Positions 34,349 through 43,780 of a stretch of 60,082 bases of DNA are shown here, one piece after another. Numbering within the stretch: the first letter of the stretch is position 1; each line of letters begins with the position of its first letter. The translations under genes were made by a program, and so were the position numbers. The DNA comes from JADJQU01 sp035490315 (GTDB taxonomy: Bacteria; Planctomycetota; UBA1135; GCA-002686595). The stretch covers positions 1 to 60,082 of the forward strand of contig DATHET010000129.1 in the NCBI GenBank assembly GCA_035490315.1, given 5' to 3'. The notes beneath the pieces are model-generated. The model worked only from the letters and a program-made list of their open reading frames with translations, was not told where the DNA came from and searched no databases.

Positions 34349-35101
34349 ATGGAAACTACCAAGATGATGATCAACCGCAAGAACTCTGGTTTCACGCTGA
34401 TCGAACTGATGATCGTTGTCGCGATCATCGCGATCATCGCGTCAGTCGCGATTCCGAAGCTGCTGAGCGCTCGCCTTTCGGCGAACGAATCGGCCGCAAT
34501 CAGCACCCTCCGTTCACTGTCCTCGTCGCAAGCGCAGGTCCAATCCTCCGGCGCGATCGACTCGGACGGCGACGGCGCGGGTGAGTACGGCTACTTCGCC
34601 GAGCTCGCCGGTGCGCAACCGGTTCGCATCAGCGCGGCCGGTATTCCGGCCCCCGGTGTCGCCGGTACGGACAACCTGACTCCGTCCGTGATGTCCTCGG
34701 CCTTCGGTGCGGTCAACGCCACCAGCCAGGTCTCGCGCTCGGGCTACCTGTATCAAGTGTGGTTGCCGGCCGCGACGGTCGGTGCCGCGACCGCGGGAAT
34801 TCCGGAAGAAGCGGGCGGCGGTTCGATCGTCGGTCCTTACCCGGATCCGGACAACGGCGAAGTGCTCTGGTGCTGCTACGCCTGGCCGATCCAAGTCAAC
34901 CAGACGGGCAACCGCGTCTTCTTCGTCAACCAAGAAGGCGACCTGCTCCAGACCCTGAACCGTCAAGCGGTGCCCTACACGACCACGGTCGGCGGCCCGA
35001 ACTTCGACGCAGTCTTCTCGACCGCCCTGGACATGGGCAGCCCGCTGGGTATCAACGGCGTGGTCGCGAACGACACCCTGACCTGGGCACCCGTCCAGTA
35101 A
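34349..35101 (+). CDS. Type IV pilin / major pseudopilin-like protein
   Basis: 250 residues from ATG 34349; ATG 34364 or 34367 would give an even more typical short leader (MMINRKNSG or MINRKNSG). Cleavage is expected in NSG^FTLIELMIVVAIIAIIASVAIP, with the conserved Glu5. The long hydrophobic helix continues into SARLSANESAAISTLRSL. The globular part has a DPDNGEVLWCCYAWPI segment with adjacent cysteines, GNRVFFVNQEGD and a Gly/Asn-rich end. At ~240 mature residues it is longer than many pilins. It is processed by the PilD at 25421 and assembled by PilB/PilC. Own transcription unit, bounded by terminators at 33993 and 35124. Confidence 0.92.
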   Translation: METTKMMINRKNSGFTLIELMIVVAIIAIIASVAIPKLLSARLSANESAAISTLRSLSSSQAQVQSSGAIDSDGDGAGEYGYFAELAGAQPVRISAAGIPAPGVAGTDNLTPSVMSSAFGAVNATSQVSRSGYLYQVWLPAATVGAATAGIPEEAGGGSIVGPYPDPDNGEVLWCCYAWPIQVNQTGNRVFFVNQEGDLLQTLNRQAVPYTTTVGGPNFDAVFSTALDMGSPLGINGVVANDTLTWAPVQ

Positions 35102-35123
35102 GACCGTCGCGAGCGCATGCATC

Positions 35124-35157
35124 GCGGGGCGCCGCCGGTCATCCGGCGGCGCCCCGC
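35124..35157. terminator. Bidirectional terminator between pilin (+) and tatD (-)
   Basis: Perfect 15-bp stem gcggggcgccgccgg (35124-35138) with its complement (35143-35157), loop tcat, then ttcatttta on the plus side. It serves the convergent ends of the pilin and tatD genes. Confidence 0.85.
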
Positions 35158-35163
35158 TTCATT

Positions 35164-35925
35164 TTACTCGAAGCGGAACAGCTCCGCGGCGTTGCGCGAA
35201 GTCGTGCGCGCGAGCTCTTCGAAGTCCACGCCGCGCGCCGCTGCGATGTGCTCGAGCACGCTGCGCACCAGGGCCGGCTCGTTGCGCGTGCCGCGGTGGC
35301 CTTGCGGCGCGAGGAAGGGGCAGTCGGTCTCGACCAGCAGCCGATCCTCGGGGACGGCGCGGGCAGCGGCGCGATTCGCCGCGTTCTTCGGGTAGGTAAC
35401 CACGCCACTGAACGAGATGAACAGGCCGAGCTCCAGGTAGGGAGCGAGCTCGGGCTCGCCCAGCGTGTAGCAATGCATCACTCCGCGCACGCCGCGGAAC
35501 TCGCGCAGCAAGGCGAGCGTGTCCTCGTGAGCATCCCGCGAGTGCACGATGATCGGCAGCGAGAGCTCGCGCGCCAGCTCGAGGTGCCAGCGGAAGTTGT
35601 CGAGCTGCGCGTCGCGCGGCGAGAGGTTCCGAAACCAGTCGAGCCCGGTCTCGCCGACGGCCACGCATTCCTGCCTGGCGCACAGGGCGGCGATCTGCGC
35701 GCGCGACTTTGCGCCGTGCTCCGCCGCGTCGTGCGGATGGATTCCCGCCGTCGGATACAGACCCTTCTGGCCCGCGCACAAGGCGAAGGCCTGGCTCGAC
35801 GTGTCCGGGTTGGTGCCGACGATCACCATGCGATCGACACCGGCCTCGCGCGCGCGGGCGAGCACGAGCTCGCGATCCGCGTCGTACTCCGACCAGAAGA
35901 CGTGGGCGTGGGTGTCGGTGATCAC
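35164..35925 (-). CDS. tatD: TatD-family metal-dependent hydrolase (DNase)
   Basis: 253 residues from GTG (35925-35923). This start gives (M)ITDTHAHVF, the normal TatD N-terminus, and overlaps the TGA of the upstream gene as GTGA, so translation is coupled. Metal ligands: H6-x-H8, E92 (GETGLDW), H128 (IVHSRDA), H151 (MHCYTLG) and D201 (ETDCPFLAP). TIM-barrel amidohydrolase fold; family members are 3'-5' DNases or D-aminoacyl-tRNA deacylase-like enzymes. Adjacent NPDTSSQAFALCA and GIHPHDA match the family. Confidence 0.95.
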   Translation of the reverse strand: MITDTHAHVFWSEYDADRELVLARAREAGVDRMVIVGTNPDTSSQAFALCAGQKGLYPTAGIHPHDAAEHGAKSRAQIAALCARQECVAVGETGLDWFRNLSPRDAQLDNFRWHLELARELSLPIIVHSRDAHEDTLALLREFRGVRGVMHCYTLGEPELAPYLELGLFISFSGVVTYPKNAANRAAARAVPEDRLLVETDCPFLAPQGHRGTRNEPALVRSVLEHIAAARGVDFEELARTTSRNAAELFRFE

Positions 35926-36866
35926 CGACAGTTCTTCTGCAGCATGTCGTCGAGGAAATACAGGAACGTCGCGTCCGACTCGTGCTCGGAGATCCGCGTC
36001 AGGATGGCGCACAAGTCTTCGCGCGACAGGGCGCCGCGCATCGCCTGGGCGGCCTTGCGGCGCAGCATGCCGTCGGAGCCCGATTCGACGAGCACGGTCT
36101 CGAGCGCCTTGGCGCCGATCGAGCTGCCCTTTTCCAAGGCGAGCTCGTCGACCGCGACATAGCGCGCGTCCGCCGGCTGGGTGATGTCGGTCGCGATCGT
36201 CGCCAGGGTGACGTCGATCGGCTGGCGGATCGAGCGTGCGGCGTTGATCCAGTGGCGCAGCATCTGCTCCTTCGGCGGATAGGTGATGCTCGGTCGCGGC
36301 TGGAGCAGGATCGGCTGCAGGAGCTTGACCGCGGGCGCCGGAGAGGTCTCGCACCACAGGCGCATCGCCTCGGTCCGCACGCCCAGGCCGGTCACGCCGT
36401 CGTAGAACAGGCACAGTTTCTCGAGCAGCGGTCGCGCCAGCTCGCGGTCGGTGTGGGCCGCGACCGAGAGCAGGGCCGAGCGCCAGTCGTCCCTGCCGTC
36501 GACTTCCTTCTGGAAGGCTTCGATCGCGGGCGCGGCCAGGGTTTGCGGGCCGCGCTCGAGCTCCAGGAGTAGCTTGCGCCGCGCCTCACGCCACTCGTAT
36601 TGCTTGTCGCTGGTCGCCGTGGGATCGATCGGGATGAACGCCTGGCGCAGGGCCTCGATCTGGGCCTTGGCGGGGGCCTGGTCCGCCCCGGTCTTTGCGC
36701 TCGGCGCGGCGCTGGAACCATGGTCACCGCAAGCGACGAGGAAGGCCGCGAGGCAGAGCAGGGCGCCCGCCAGCCCGGAGCGGGTGTGCGAAGTCGCTCG
36801 CCGACTGAGCGGTGCGCGATGACGGGTGTGACAGGAGGGGAGGACCATGGCGTCGGAGGTGTGCAT
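35922..36866 (-). CDS. Lipoprotein of unknown function, helical repeat-like
   Basis: 314 residues from ATG 36866 (ATG 36848 is an alternative). Signal peptide ends in lipobox LVAC (C46). The mature part is helix-rich, with units such as APAIEAFQKEVDGRDDWRSALLSVAA, RPLLEKLCLFYDG and GAKALETVLVESGSDGMLRRKAAQAM that look like HEAT/Armadillo-type repeats, but no family is recognised. It ends FLDDMLQKNCR. Probably periplasmic or outer-membrane anchored. Cotranscribed with tatD (GTGA overlap) and divergent from the giant lipoprotein at 37294. Confidence 0.75.
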   Translation of the reverse strand: MHTSDAMVLPSCHTRHRAPLSRRATSHTRSGLAGALLCLAAFLVACGDHGSSAAPSAKTGADQAPAKAQIEALRQAFIPIDPTATSDKQYEWREARRKLLLELERGPQTLAAPAIEAFQKEVDGRDDWRSALLSVAAHTDRELARPLLEKLCLFYDGVTGLGVRTEAMRLWCETSPAPAVKLLQPILLQPRPSITYPPKEQMLRHWINAARSIRQPIDVTLATIATDITQPADARYVAVDELALEKGSSIGAKALETVLVESGSDGMLRRKAAQAMRGALSREDLCAILTRISEHESDATFLYFLDDMLQKNCR

Positions 36867-37293
36867 GGGAGGGGTTCAGGAGCAATGAACGGACCGTCGG
36901 CGACAGGCACAGGATTTGAGCCCTGGTTGGCGGACGGTGCGCGATCCGGCCACGGACCACGTGCTCGAGAGACTCCTGCCGCCCTGCGGCCAGGCCCTCC
37001 CGAGACGGGTGGCGGACATTGGAGAGTGGCAAAACTCTGGCAACTGCGCGACCATCCTTTCTATAGTGCTCAACCCCGATTCCCCTGGCACGGCCCCCCT
37101 GCTCGCCCTCGAATGTTCCCGCGCGGACCGTTCGAGCAGCGAAAAATGCCGTTCCCTGGGAAGCACGATGGACCGCTTCCGGGCGGTTTCAGTTCGAGGG
37201 CATTCGTACGCGCGGGACGCCCACCGGGTCCCCTCTTCCACACAGTTTTCGAGCAGCAGGAGCGCCCCCCAAGCGCCCCCAGGTAACCACGCA
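36867..37293. other. Divergent intergenic region between lipoprotein genes
   Basis: 427 nt. The plus frame is open through it but the translation has no signal peptide or domain, so I treat it as noncoding. It holds the sigma54-like site 37027-37041 and a -10-like TATAGT (37062-37067) with a poor -35 (tggcaa, 37038-37043). Both would serve the 37294 gene. The minus-strand promoter is not evident. Confidence 0.5.
37027..37041 (+). promoter_or_regulatory. Sigma54-like -24/-12 site upstream of giant lipoprotein
   Basis: TGGCAAAACTCTGGC, i.e. TGGC-N7-TGGC, with GG and GC 10 nt apart and A following the GC. It matches the RpoN consensus better than the pilin site (TGGCA at -24, GCA at -12). A TATAGT (37062) just downstream offers a sigma70 alternative. 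Confidence 0.4.
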
Positions 37294-40200
37294 ATGAATC
37301 GACTGGGCATGTCTGTAGCGGTGCTGGCCCTCGGCCTCGCCGGATTGTTCTCCTCCTGCAGCAAATCGAGCAGTGGCGCGACCGGCGCCATGTTCATCGA
37401 ATCCTGCACGCTGAGTTGCAGCTCCAACGGCGCGACGGGCGGCCAGATTTCCTGCGGGGTGATCAACACCACCCAGAACCAGGAGATCGGCGTGCTCTTC
37501 TCGAAGCCGGTGCAGTTCTCCTCGGTCAGCAAGCAGTCCTTCCAGGTGAGCGATGCGGCCACCGGGACCGTGCCTCCCGGCACCTACCTGATCGACCCCT
37601 TCGACTCGCGCCGCGTGATCTTCCGGCCCTCGCTGACCTTCGACACGAGCGGAAATCCGGTCTTCGGATTCCAGCCGGGCGCTTCCTACACCGTGATCAT
37701 CCCGGGCACGAAGCAGGGTGATTCCCCGCCCTTCATCCGCTCCACCGGCGGAACGGAAAACGCCACGCGCCTGTCCTGCGCGATCACCACTCAGGGAATC
37801 GGCGACCCGGTCGCCGGGCCGCCCGCCGTCGCAGTGTTCGTCGACACGGTTGCCGGACCTGGCGTGACCGCGAACGGCGCGGTCGGCGTGTTGCTGACCA
37901 CGAAGATCACCATGGTCTTCAACGACCTGATGAACATCGGAACCCTGGTGATCCCGGGAACCGGTCAGTCGCCGACGATCACGGTCAAGCTCGACCCCGA
38001 CGGCAACGTCGCGAACACGCTCGACCAGGTGCTGATCCAGGGGTCGTTCACGTTCAACCTCGATCAGGTCTCGCTGCAGACCACCGTGGTCTTCACGCCG
38101 TCGAATCCCTTCCCGAGCGCTGGCTCCAATCTGGCCAGCCCGCGCAAGGTGATCGTCAACCTGCCGGTCGGCATCAAGGACTTGACCGGCAACTCGCTCG
38201 GCAACGCGGGCCCTGTGCTTTTCACTCCGCAGTTCATCAGCTTCCCGCCGGTGCTCCTTCCCCCGGGCGGCGAGCAGTTCACGACCCTCGCCAACTGCGA
38301 TCAGAACCGCACCGGAGCCTTCTGGGGTGAAGCGACCGCCGGTCGCCTGACTCCGGGTCTCGGCGGCGGCTCCGGCCGTCTCGGCGACCTCAAGGTCGCC
38401 GCCGGCGAAGTGCGCACGCTGCACACCAGCCCGACCTTCGGAACCGGTTTCATCAAGTTCAATCTGTCAGGGCCGCTCGATGGCGACACGATCGACATGA
38501 ATGGCGTGCAGCTGACCGTGACCGACTTCGCTGGCGGTTTTCCAGGGTTCGTCGAGTTTGAGAACCAGTTCCCCGCGCTGACCCTGAACAACCTGGTCCA
38601 GGCGTTCAACAACAGCCCGGATCCGCTCCTCGCAGGAGCAACTTTCTCGCAAGAAACCGGTGACACCCTGCGAATCGACTTCGACACCGCAGGCGCGACG
38701 GGAACCAGCTTCACTTTCGACGCCTATAAGATCGTCCCCCCCCTGAACATCCACGTTCCCACAACTTCGGTGATCTTCATGTCCGGCCCGACCATTCCTG
38801 GCGGAACGGCGCACCTGCTCGACGGCGTCGATCAGGAGACTTTCGCGGCGGGCGATCTGCTCGACAATTTCGATTACCAGGCATCGCCGGGCGGCACACC
38901 GAATCCGATCAACGTCGCGGACGGCATCTTCGAGTTCGCGACGGTCAACATCGAGACGGGCGGAGTGCTGCGCTTCGATGGCAGCAAGCCCGCGCGTCTC
39001 CTCGTGCGCGGCAAGGCCACGCTGAACGGCCTGATCGATGCGTCGGGCGAATCAAAGGTTCCCCATCCTTCGGACTCTCCCCCCGGTCAACTCGGAGGTC
39101 GCGGCGGTCCCAACGCAGGCAAGGGGGGAGCCGGCGCGGACCGCCCCGACAACACGGGTTCGGACCTGATGATCAACCCGAACAACGATCCATTCCGGCC
39201 CTTCGATTTCGGCGTCGTCAATCCCGGCGGCTTCTTCCAGGGACGCGCGGGGACAGGCGTCGGACAGATCGGCACGATCGCCGCGGGTCCTGGCGGTACC
39301 CAGTACCCCTCCGCCTTCCCGTCGAGCAGAACCAACATCGGATCGATGCAGACCAACGGGATCTGCGAGTCCGAGCAGGTCGGCGGTGCAGGCGGCGGCG
39401 GCGGCTACTCGCTCGACGGCGGAACGGGCGTCGCGCAGGCGGTCACTCCGGTCGCGATCCAGGGCGCCTCCAACACCCCTCCGGACACCGCAGGCGGCGA
39501 CTCGTCCAACGTGGGCCTCGAGCCCCCGGGAGCGACGCCGAACAAGCGCAAGCTGACGCCTGAGAAGGGCTTCCTCAAGGGCGGCTCCGGCGGCGGCGGC
39601 GGCGGCGGCCACGTCTCGCAGACCAAGACCAACGGGACCGGATTCCCGGACCCGTGCATCAGCGGCGGCGCTTCGATCAACCGTTTCCGCTCGCACAGCG
39701 GCGGGGCGGGCGGCGGCGGTGGTGGCGCAATCCAGTTCCAGGCCGGGCGTTCGATCATCCTCGCCGGCGGCATGGATGCCACGGGCGGATTCGGCGGCGG
39801 CGCCGACAACAACCCCTCGCCTCAATGGGACGGTGCGCGACTGGCGGCACCCGGCGGCGGCGGCTCGGGCGGAGCGATCCTGCTCCAGGCGCGCACGCTC
39901 CTGCTTTCGGCGGTTCCCTCGCGGATGTCGATTGCCGGTGGCGCCGGCGGAGTCGGGTTCACCGGATCGCTGGGCGGCCACGGAGGTGCGGGTCTGGCGC
40001 GCGTCGAAGCGGCGACCACTCCGAGCGCGGCGGCAGTCGCGGCCATCCTCGATCCGATCGATCCCTTGGATCCGAACTCGATCAACTACCTCAGCGTCGG
40101 CACCTGGGTGCGCGCGCGGCAGGCTCCGGCTTCCTTCCAGGGCGGAGAGTCTTGCTGGATGCGGCCGACGGGAGCCTTCTTCTCTCTGCAGTTCGCCGAC

Positions 40201-40626
40201 GACGCCGTCGGTGATCCGGGTTGGGACATGGACCTGATCCTGAACTTCGGTCAAGGCGACGTGACCGTGCCTTACCGCGCCCCGAATGGAATTCTCCCGG
40301 GTCAGATGACCTACGAGCAGTTCTGGGGTCAGCTCCTCGACCGCGATCTCCTGCCTGGCGAAGTCGGCGCTCCGGTGATCGTGCGCTTCCAGGGAGCCAA
40401 GCTCTCCGGTCAGATGCCCGATCCTTGCAACGTCGATATCAGCGGGCCGAACAGCCCGCTCTCGCCCGGCTCGCTCACCCCCTGGGTGCGTCATCCGTCC
40501 GAGCTGAACAACTTCCCGCAGCTGCCGGACATGATCCGCTTCGTGATCATTTTCGACGCGTCGAAGCTGGACTTCCAGAACATCGTCGGCGTGACGAACG
40601 TTCACGTCAAGGGACTGCCCAACTGA
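37294..40626 (+). CDS. Giant glycine-rich lipoprotein with Ig-like domains
   Basis: 1110 residues from ATG 37294, with aggt 9 nt upstream. Signal peptide ends FSSC (C22). Early Ig-like segments (QNQEIGVLFSKPVQFSSVSKQSFQV; VGVLLTTKITMVFNDLMNI) are Big_5-like. The centre has ATVNIETGGVLRFDGSKPARLLV and RGKATLNGLIDASG strands, then long glycine loops (GGRGGPNAGKGGAGAD, GGAGGGGGYSLDG, GGSGGGGGGGHVS, GGAGGGGGGAIQFQAGRSII, GGGGSGGAILLQARTLLL). It belongs to the same family as the 16286/19991 pair, although it is more diverged and separated from them by the pilus genes. The C-terminus is strand-rich. Likely surface exposed; function unknown. Confidence 0.8.
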   Translation: MNRLGMSVAVLALGLAGLFSSCSKSSSGATGAMFIESCTLSCSSNGATGGQISCGVINTTQNQEIGVLFSKPVQFSSVSKQSFQVSDAATGTVPPGTYLIDPFDSRRVIFRPSLTFDTSGNPVFGFQPGASYTVIIPGTKQGDSPPFIRSTGGTENATRLSCAITTQGIGDPVAGPPAVAVFVDTVAGPGVTANGAVGVLLTTKITMVFNDLMNIGTLVIPGTGQSPTITVKLDPDGNVANTLDQVLIQGSFTFNLDQVSLQTTVVFTPSNPFPSAGSNLASPRKVIVNLPVGIKDLTGNSLGNAGPVLFTPQFISFPPVLLPPGGEQFTTLANCDQNRTGAFWGEATAGRLTPGLGGGSGRLGDLKVAAGEVRTLHTSPTFGTGFIKFNLSGPLDGDTIDMNGVQLTVTDFAGGFPGFVEFENQFPALTLNNLVQAFNNSPDPLLAGATFSQETGDTLRIDFDTAGATGTSFTFDAYKIVPPLNIHVPTTSVIFMSGPTIPGGTAHLLDGVDQETFAAGDLLDNFDYQASPGGTPNPINVADGIFEFATVNIETGGVLRFDGSKPARLLVRGKATLNGLIDASGESKVPHPSDSPPGQLGGRGGPNAGKGGAGADRPDNTGSDLMINPNNDPFRPFDFGVVNPGGFFQGRAGTGVGQIGTIAAGPGGTQYPSAFPSSRTNIGSMQTNGICESEQVGGAGGGGGYSLDGGTGVAQAVTPVAIQGASNTPPDTAGGDSSNVGLEPPGATPNKRKLTPEKGFLKGGSGGGGGGGHVSQTKTNGTGFPDPCISGGASINRFRSHSGGAGGGGGGAIQFQAGRSIILAGGMDATGGFGGGADNNPSPQWDGARLAAPGGGGSGGAILLQARTLLLSAVPSRMSIAGGAGGVGFTGSLGGHGGAGLARVEAATTPSAAAVAAILDPIDPLDPNSINYLSVGTWVRARQAPASFQGGESCWMRPTGAFFSLQFADDAVGDPGWDMDLILNFGQGDVTVPYRAPNGILPGQMTYEQFWGQLLDRDLLPGEVGAPVIVRFQGAKLSGQMPDPCNVDISGPNSPLSPGSLTPWVRHPSELNNFPQLPDMIRFVIIFDASKLDFQNIVGVTNVHVKGLPN

Positions 40627-40669
40627 GCGGAACCAGGCCTGGCTCGCCCTCCGACGCTGGTCGAGAGCC

Positions 40670-41953
40670 ATGCTGAACGAAAAGGTTTTCCGCGCGGCAA
40701 GAATCCTCTTGCCGCGCGGAACCTGGCTCGCGCCTGGCGCGATCCACGTGCGCGACGGCCGGATCGCGAAGGTCGCGAGCCCGTCTGAGCTGCGCGGTCC
40801 TACCGCAACCGTCGAGTGGATCGATGTGGGCGATTGCGCCCTGGTCCCGGGGCTGGTCAATGCCCACGCGCATCTCGAGCTGACTGGCCTGTCGGGAAGT
40901 CTGTCCCCCGGCCGTGACTTCGGCGCCTGGGTGCGCGCGATCCTCGTGCTTCGCTCCAAGCAGACTACGATCGACCTCGAGCAGGCCACGCGCCTGGGAG
41001 CTCGTCAGTGCCTGGAAGCTGGCGCGACGACAGTCGGCGACTTCGATGCCACGGGCTCCGCGGAGCGCGCCCTGCTGCCGACTGCCGACTCGGTCGGCCC
41101 GCGGCTGGTCTTGTTTCGCGAGCTGCTCGATGCCCGGGATGCGGCGCGCACCGAGGGCCAGCTCGCGCGCGTCGCCGAGCTGCTCCCGCGCACGGAACAC
41201 TTGCGCACGGCCCTCGCGCCTCACGCACCGCACACGGTTTCCGCCGCACTCCTCGGCGCGATCGCCGCCGCTGCGCGTTCGCACACACCCGCCGTCGCGA
41301 CCCACTGGGCCGAGACCAGAGAAGAGGGGGAGTGGCTGGAATCCGGCCGCGGCCCCTTCGCCGCACTGCTCGGCGCATCGCCGCTCCGCTCTGGCCTGGA
41401 CCTGCTCGATGCCGCAGGCCTGCTCACCCAGAGACTCGCGCTGGTGCACGGCAACTGCGCGCGCCCCGAAGAGATCGCGCGCGTCGCGCGCGCTGGCGCG
41501 ACCCTGGTGCACTGCCCTGGAACCCACGCCTTCTTCGAGCGCGAGCCCTTCGATCTGCGCGCCTGGCATGCAGCCGGCGTGCCCGTGGCCCTGGGCACCG
41601 ACTCCCTGGCCAGCAACTCCGCGCTCGACATGCGCCTCGAGCTGTCGCGCCTGTGCTCCAGCCACCCCTGGCTCGACCCTCGCGACGCCTGGGACATGGC
41701 CACGCTGCACGGCGCGCGCGCCCTGGGACTTGCTGGTCAGATCGGTGAGCTGCGCGCTGGCGCCCACGCCGATCTGCTCGCCATCCGCGCTCCGGAATCG
41801 GACGCCCAGCGCTGCTTCGAGCGCCTGGCCCACGGCGATTTCGACGTGCAGCAATCCTGGGTTGGCGGCGCCGCAGCCCGAGCCGAGCCTCGAATTCCGC
41901 TCCCGAGGAACAGGCCCGCGGGTTGCGCCTCGGGCCCATGCAATCCAGGATGA
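40670..41953 (+). CDS. Amidohydrolase of the cytosine/SAH/aminofutalosine deaminase group
   Basis: 427 residues. Metal-site residues of subtype III amidohydrolases: H66-x-H68 (NAHAHLELT), H212 (THWAET, with E215), H260 (VHGN) and D311 (GTDSLASN). The N- and C-terminal parts form the small composite beta domain (GAIHVRDGRIAKV; GELRAGAHADLLAIR). Related enzymes deaminate adenine-type nucleosides, including S-adenosylhomocysteine, methylthioadenosine and aminofutalosine of the menaquinone route; AHAHLEL resembles the last group. The substrate cannot be fixed from sequence. It is 43 nt after the giant lipoprotein and 64 nt before the DHH gene. Confidence 0.85.
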   Translation: MLNEKVFRAARILLPRGTWLAPGAIHVRDGRIAKVASPSELRGPTATVEWIDVGDCALVPGLVNAHAHLELTGLSGSLSPGRDFGAWVRAILVLRSKQTTIDLEQATRLGARQCLEAGATTVGDFDATGSAERALLPTADSVGPRLVLFRELLDARDAARTEGQLARVAELLPRTEHLRTALAPHAPHTVSAALLGAIAAAARSHTPAVATHWAETREEGEWLESGRGPFAALLGASPLRSGLDLLDAAGLLTQRLALVHGNCARPEEIARVARAGATLVHCPGTHAFFEREPFDLRAWHAAGVPVALGTDSLASNSALDMRLELSRLCSSHPWLDPRDAWDMATLHGARALGLAGQIGELRAGAHADLLAIRAPESDAQRCFERLAHGDFDVQQSWVGGAAARAEPRIPLPRNRPAGCASGPCNPG

Positions 41954-42017
41954 CGCTGCCGGTCGATCCAAGCGGCGCAGTTCCTGCGCTGGCCAAGCTC
42001 CGCCAGGCCCCGAGCCC

Positions 42018-43022
42018 ATGACGTCCCGTCCCTCTCCGCCGCTATCGCCTGAGCAGTCGCGCGCCCTCGATCTGGTGCGCGCTGGCAAGCGTTTCGTGCT
42101 GGTCGGTCACGTGCGCCCCGACGGCGACTGCCTCGGGGCCCAGGCGGCCCTGGCGCGCACGCTGACCGCCCTGGGCAAGGAGGTGTGGGTGATCAACACC
42201 GATCCCCTGCCCGCGAACCTCGATTATCTGAGCCAGGCCGTGCGCTACCGCGTGTTCAGCGGCGGCGAGCTGCCGGCCCACGACGTCAGCGTGTTCCTCG
42301 ACTTCTGCGAGCTCGAGCGCTGCGGAGCCCTGGCCGCCCCGCTGAAGGCCGCGGCTTCGAAGAAGCTGGTGATCGACCACCACATTCACCACGGCGAGCG
42401 CTGGTGGGACGAAGCCTTCGTCGACGTCAAGGCCGCGGCCACGGGCCTCCTGGTCTGGCGCATGGCGCAGCAGCTCGGCACCGAGATCGACGCGCGCGGC
42501 GCCGAGGGCGTGTTCACCTCGATCGTCACCGACACCGGCTGGTTCAAGTACTCGAACACCGACTCGGAGACTTTCCACGTCGTCAGCGAGCTGCTCGCCG
42601 CCGGCGTCGATCCCTCGGCCCTGTATTCCTCGATCTACCAGCGCTCGAGCCGCGAGGAGCCCCGCGGCATCGCCCGCGCCCTCGATCGCCTGGAGTACTT
42701 CGACGACGGCAAGCTCGCCGTGATCGACCTGCCCTTGGCCGTCGACGGCGAGGCCGATCTCGGCGATTCCGACGCCGTGCTCGACCTGTTGCGCGCCGTG
42801 GAGAAGGTCGAGGTCGTGCTCTTCCTGCGCGAGAGCCGCGACGGCAGCTGCAAATTGTCCGCGCGCTCGAAGACTACGCGCAACGTCAACGAGCTCGCGC
42901 GCCGCTTCGGCGGCGGCGGACACGCGAAAGCTTCCGGCGCGACGATCCGCATGCCGCTCGCGCAAGCCAAAGCCGCCCTGGTCTCGGCCTCGCTCGAATT
43001 GTGGGGCGCGCAGACCCGATGA
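42018..43022 (+). CDS. DHH/DHHA1 phosphoesterase, NrnA-like oligoribonuclease / pAp phosphatase
   Basis: 334 residues from ATG 42018. DHH-domain motifs: GHVRPDGDCLGAQ (H31, D35, D37), FLDFCELER (D95), DHH at 120-122 (VIDHHIHH) and SIVTDTGWFKYSN (D172). The DHHA1 substrate-binding motif FGGGGHAKASGA is near the C-terminus. NrnA-type enzymes degrade nanoRNAs and dephosphorylate 3'-phosphoadenosine 5'-phosphate. The stop overlaps the next start (ATGA, 43019-43022), so it is coupled to the metallophosphoesterase. Confidence 0.92.
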   Translation: MTSRPSPPLSPEQSRALDLVRAGKRFVLVGHVRPDGDCLGAQAALARTLTALGKEVWVINTDPLPANLDYLSQAVRYRVFSGGELPAHDVSVFLDFCELERCGALAAPLKAAASKKLVIDHHIHHGERWWDEAFVDVKAAATGLLVWRMAQQLGTEIDARGAEGVFTSIVTDTGWFKYSNTDSETFHVVSELLAAGVDPSALYSSIYQRSSREEPRGIARALDRLEYFDDGKLAVIDLPLAVDGEADLGDSDAVLDLLRAVEKVEVVLFLRESRDGSCKLSARSKTTRNVNELARRFGGGGHAKASGATIRMPLAQAKAALVSASLELWGAQTR

Positions 43023-43780
43023 AAATCGCGATCATCTCCGATCTTCATTCCAATCGCGAAGCGCTCGAGGCGGTGTTCGCGCACATCCAGTCGCTGGCGA
43101 TCTCGAGCGTGTATTGCCTGGGCGACGTGGTCGGTTACGGGCCGGAGCCGGAGTTCTGCGTCGATCTCGTGCGCGGGCACACGCAGCTGTGCCTGATGGG
43201 CAACCACGACGAGGGCCTGTTCCGCGATGCGTCGGATTTCAATCCTCACGCGCGCGGAGCGCTCGAGTACACGCGCGCGCGGATGCAGCCGTCGTGGTAC
43301 TCGATGAGCGAGAAGAAGGCGCGCTGGCGCTTCCTCAAGGACCTGGTCTTGACGCACCGCGAGGGGCGTTTCTTGTTCGTGCACGGAAGCCCGCGCGATC
43401 CGGTGCGCGAGTACGTGCTGTCCACGGATGGGTTCTTGAACCCGGACAAATTGCGCTCGGTGTTCGAGTCCTTCGAGGGCGTGGGCCTGGGCGGGCACAC
43501 GCATCATCCGGGCATGCACACCGAGGACCTGGCGTTTCATGGCCTCGGCGGCAGCACGACGTTCACGCTGCCGATTCCGGAGGACCAGAAGTGCTTCATC
43601 AACGTGGGCTCGGTCGGCCAGCCGCGCGACGGCGACAACCGTGCGTGCTACGTCGTGCTGGAGGACCAGCAGGTCACATGGCACCGCGTCGCCTACGACT
43701 TCCAGGCGACAGCGGAGAAGATCATGCGCACGGGCGTGCTGTCGGAAGTACTCGCGCGACGCTTGGCGCTCGGCAAGTGA
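43019..43780 (+). CDS. Calcineurin-like metallophosphoesterase (YfcE/MJ0936-like)
   Basis: 253 residues. Motifs of the binuclear metal site: SDLHSN (D8, H10), LGDVVGYGP (D36), GNHD (N62, H63), VHGSP and GGHTHHP. The family acts on phosphodiesters or protein phosphates; YfcE-like enzymes cleave simple phosphodiesters in vitro. Coupled by ATGA overlap with the NrnA-like gene, suggesting a linked role in nucleotide turnover. Substrate unknown. Confidence 0.9.
   Translation: MKIAIISDLHSNREALEAVFAHIQSLAISSVYCLGDVVGYGPEPEFCVDLVRGHTQLCLMGNHDEGLFRDASDFNPHARGALEYTRARMQPSWYSMSEKKARWRFLKDLVLTHREGRFLFVHGSPRDPVREYVLSTDGFLNPDKLRSVFESFEGVGLGGHTHHPGMHTEDLAFHGLGGSTTFTLPIPEDQKCFINVGSVGQPRDGDNRACYVVLEDQQVTWHRVAYDFQATAEKIMRTGVLSEVLARRLALGK

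Noticed and set aside
34290..34360. Possible GEMM (c-di-GMP) riboswitch in the pilin leader
   Set aside because: gcaaccc and aagcgacggc resemble pieces of the motif, but the diagnostic acgcaaagcc core and tetraloop-receptor arrangement are missing.
36916..37293. N-terminal extension of the giant lipoprotein at 37294
   Set aside because: The frame is open, but the upstream peptide is Arg/Pro/Ser-rich and would bury the lipoprotein signal that starts at MNRLGM.
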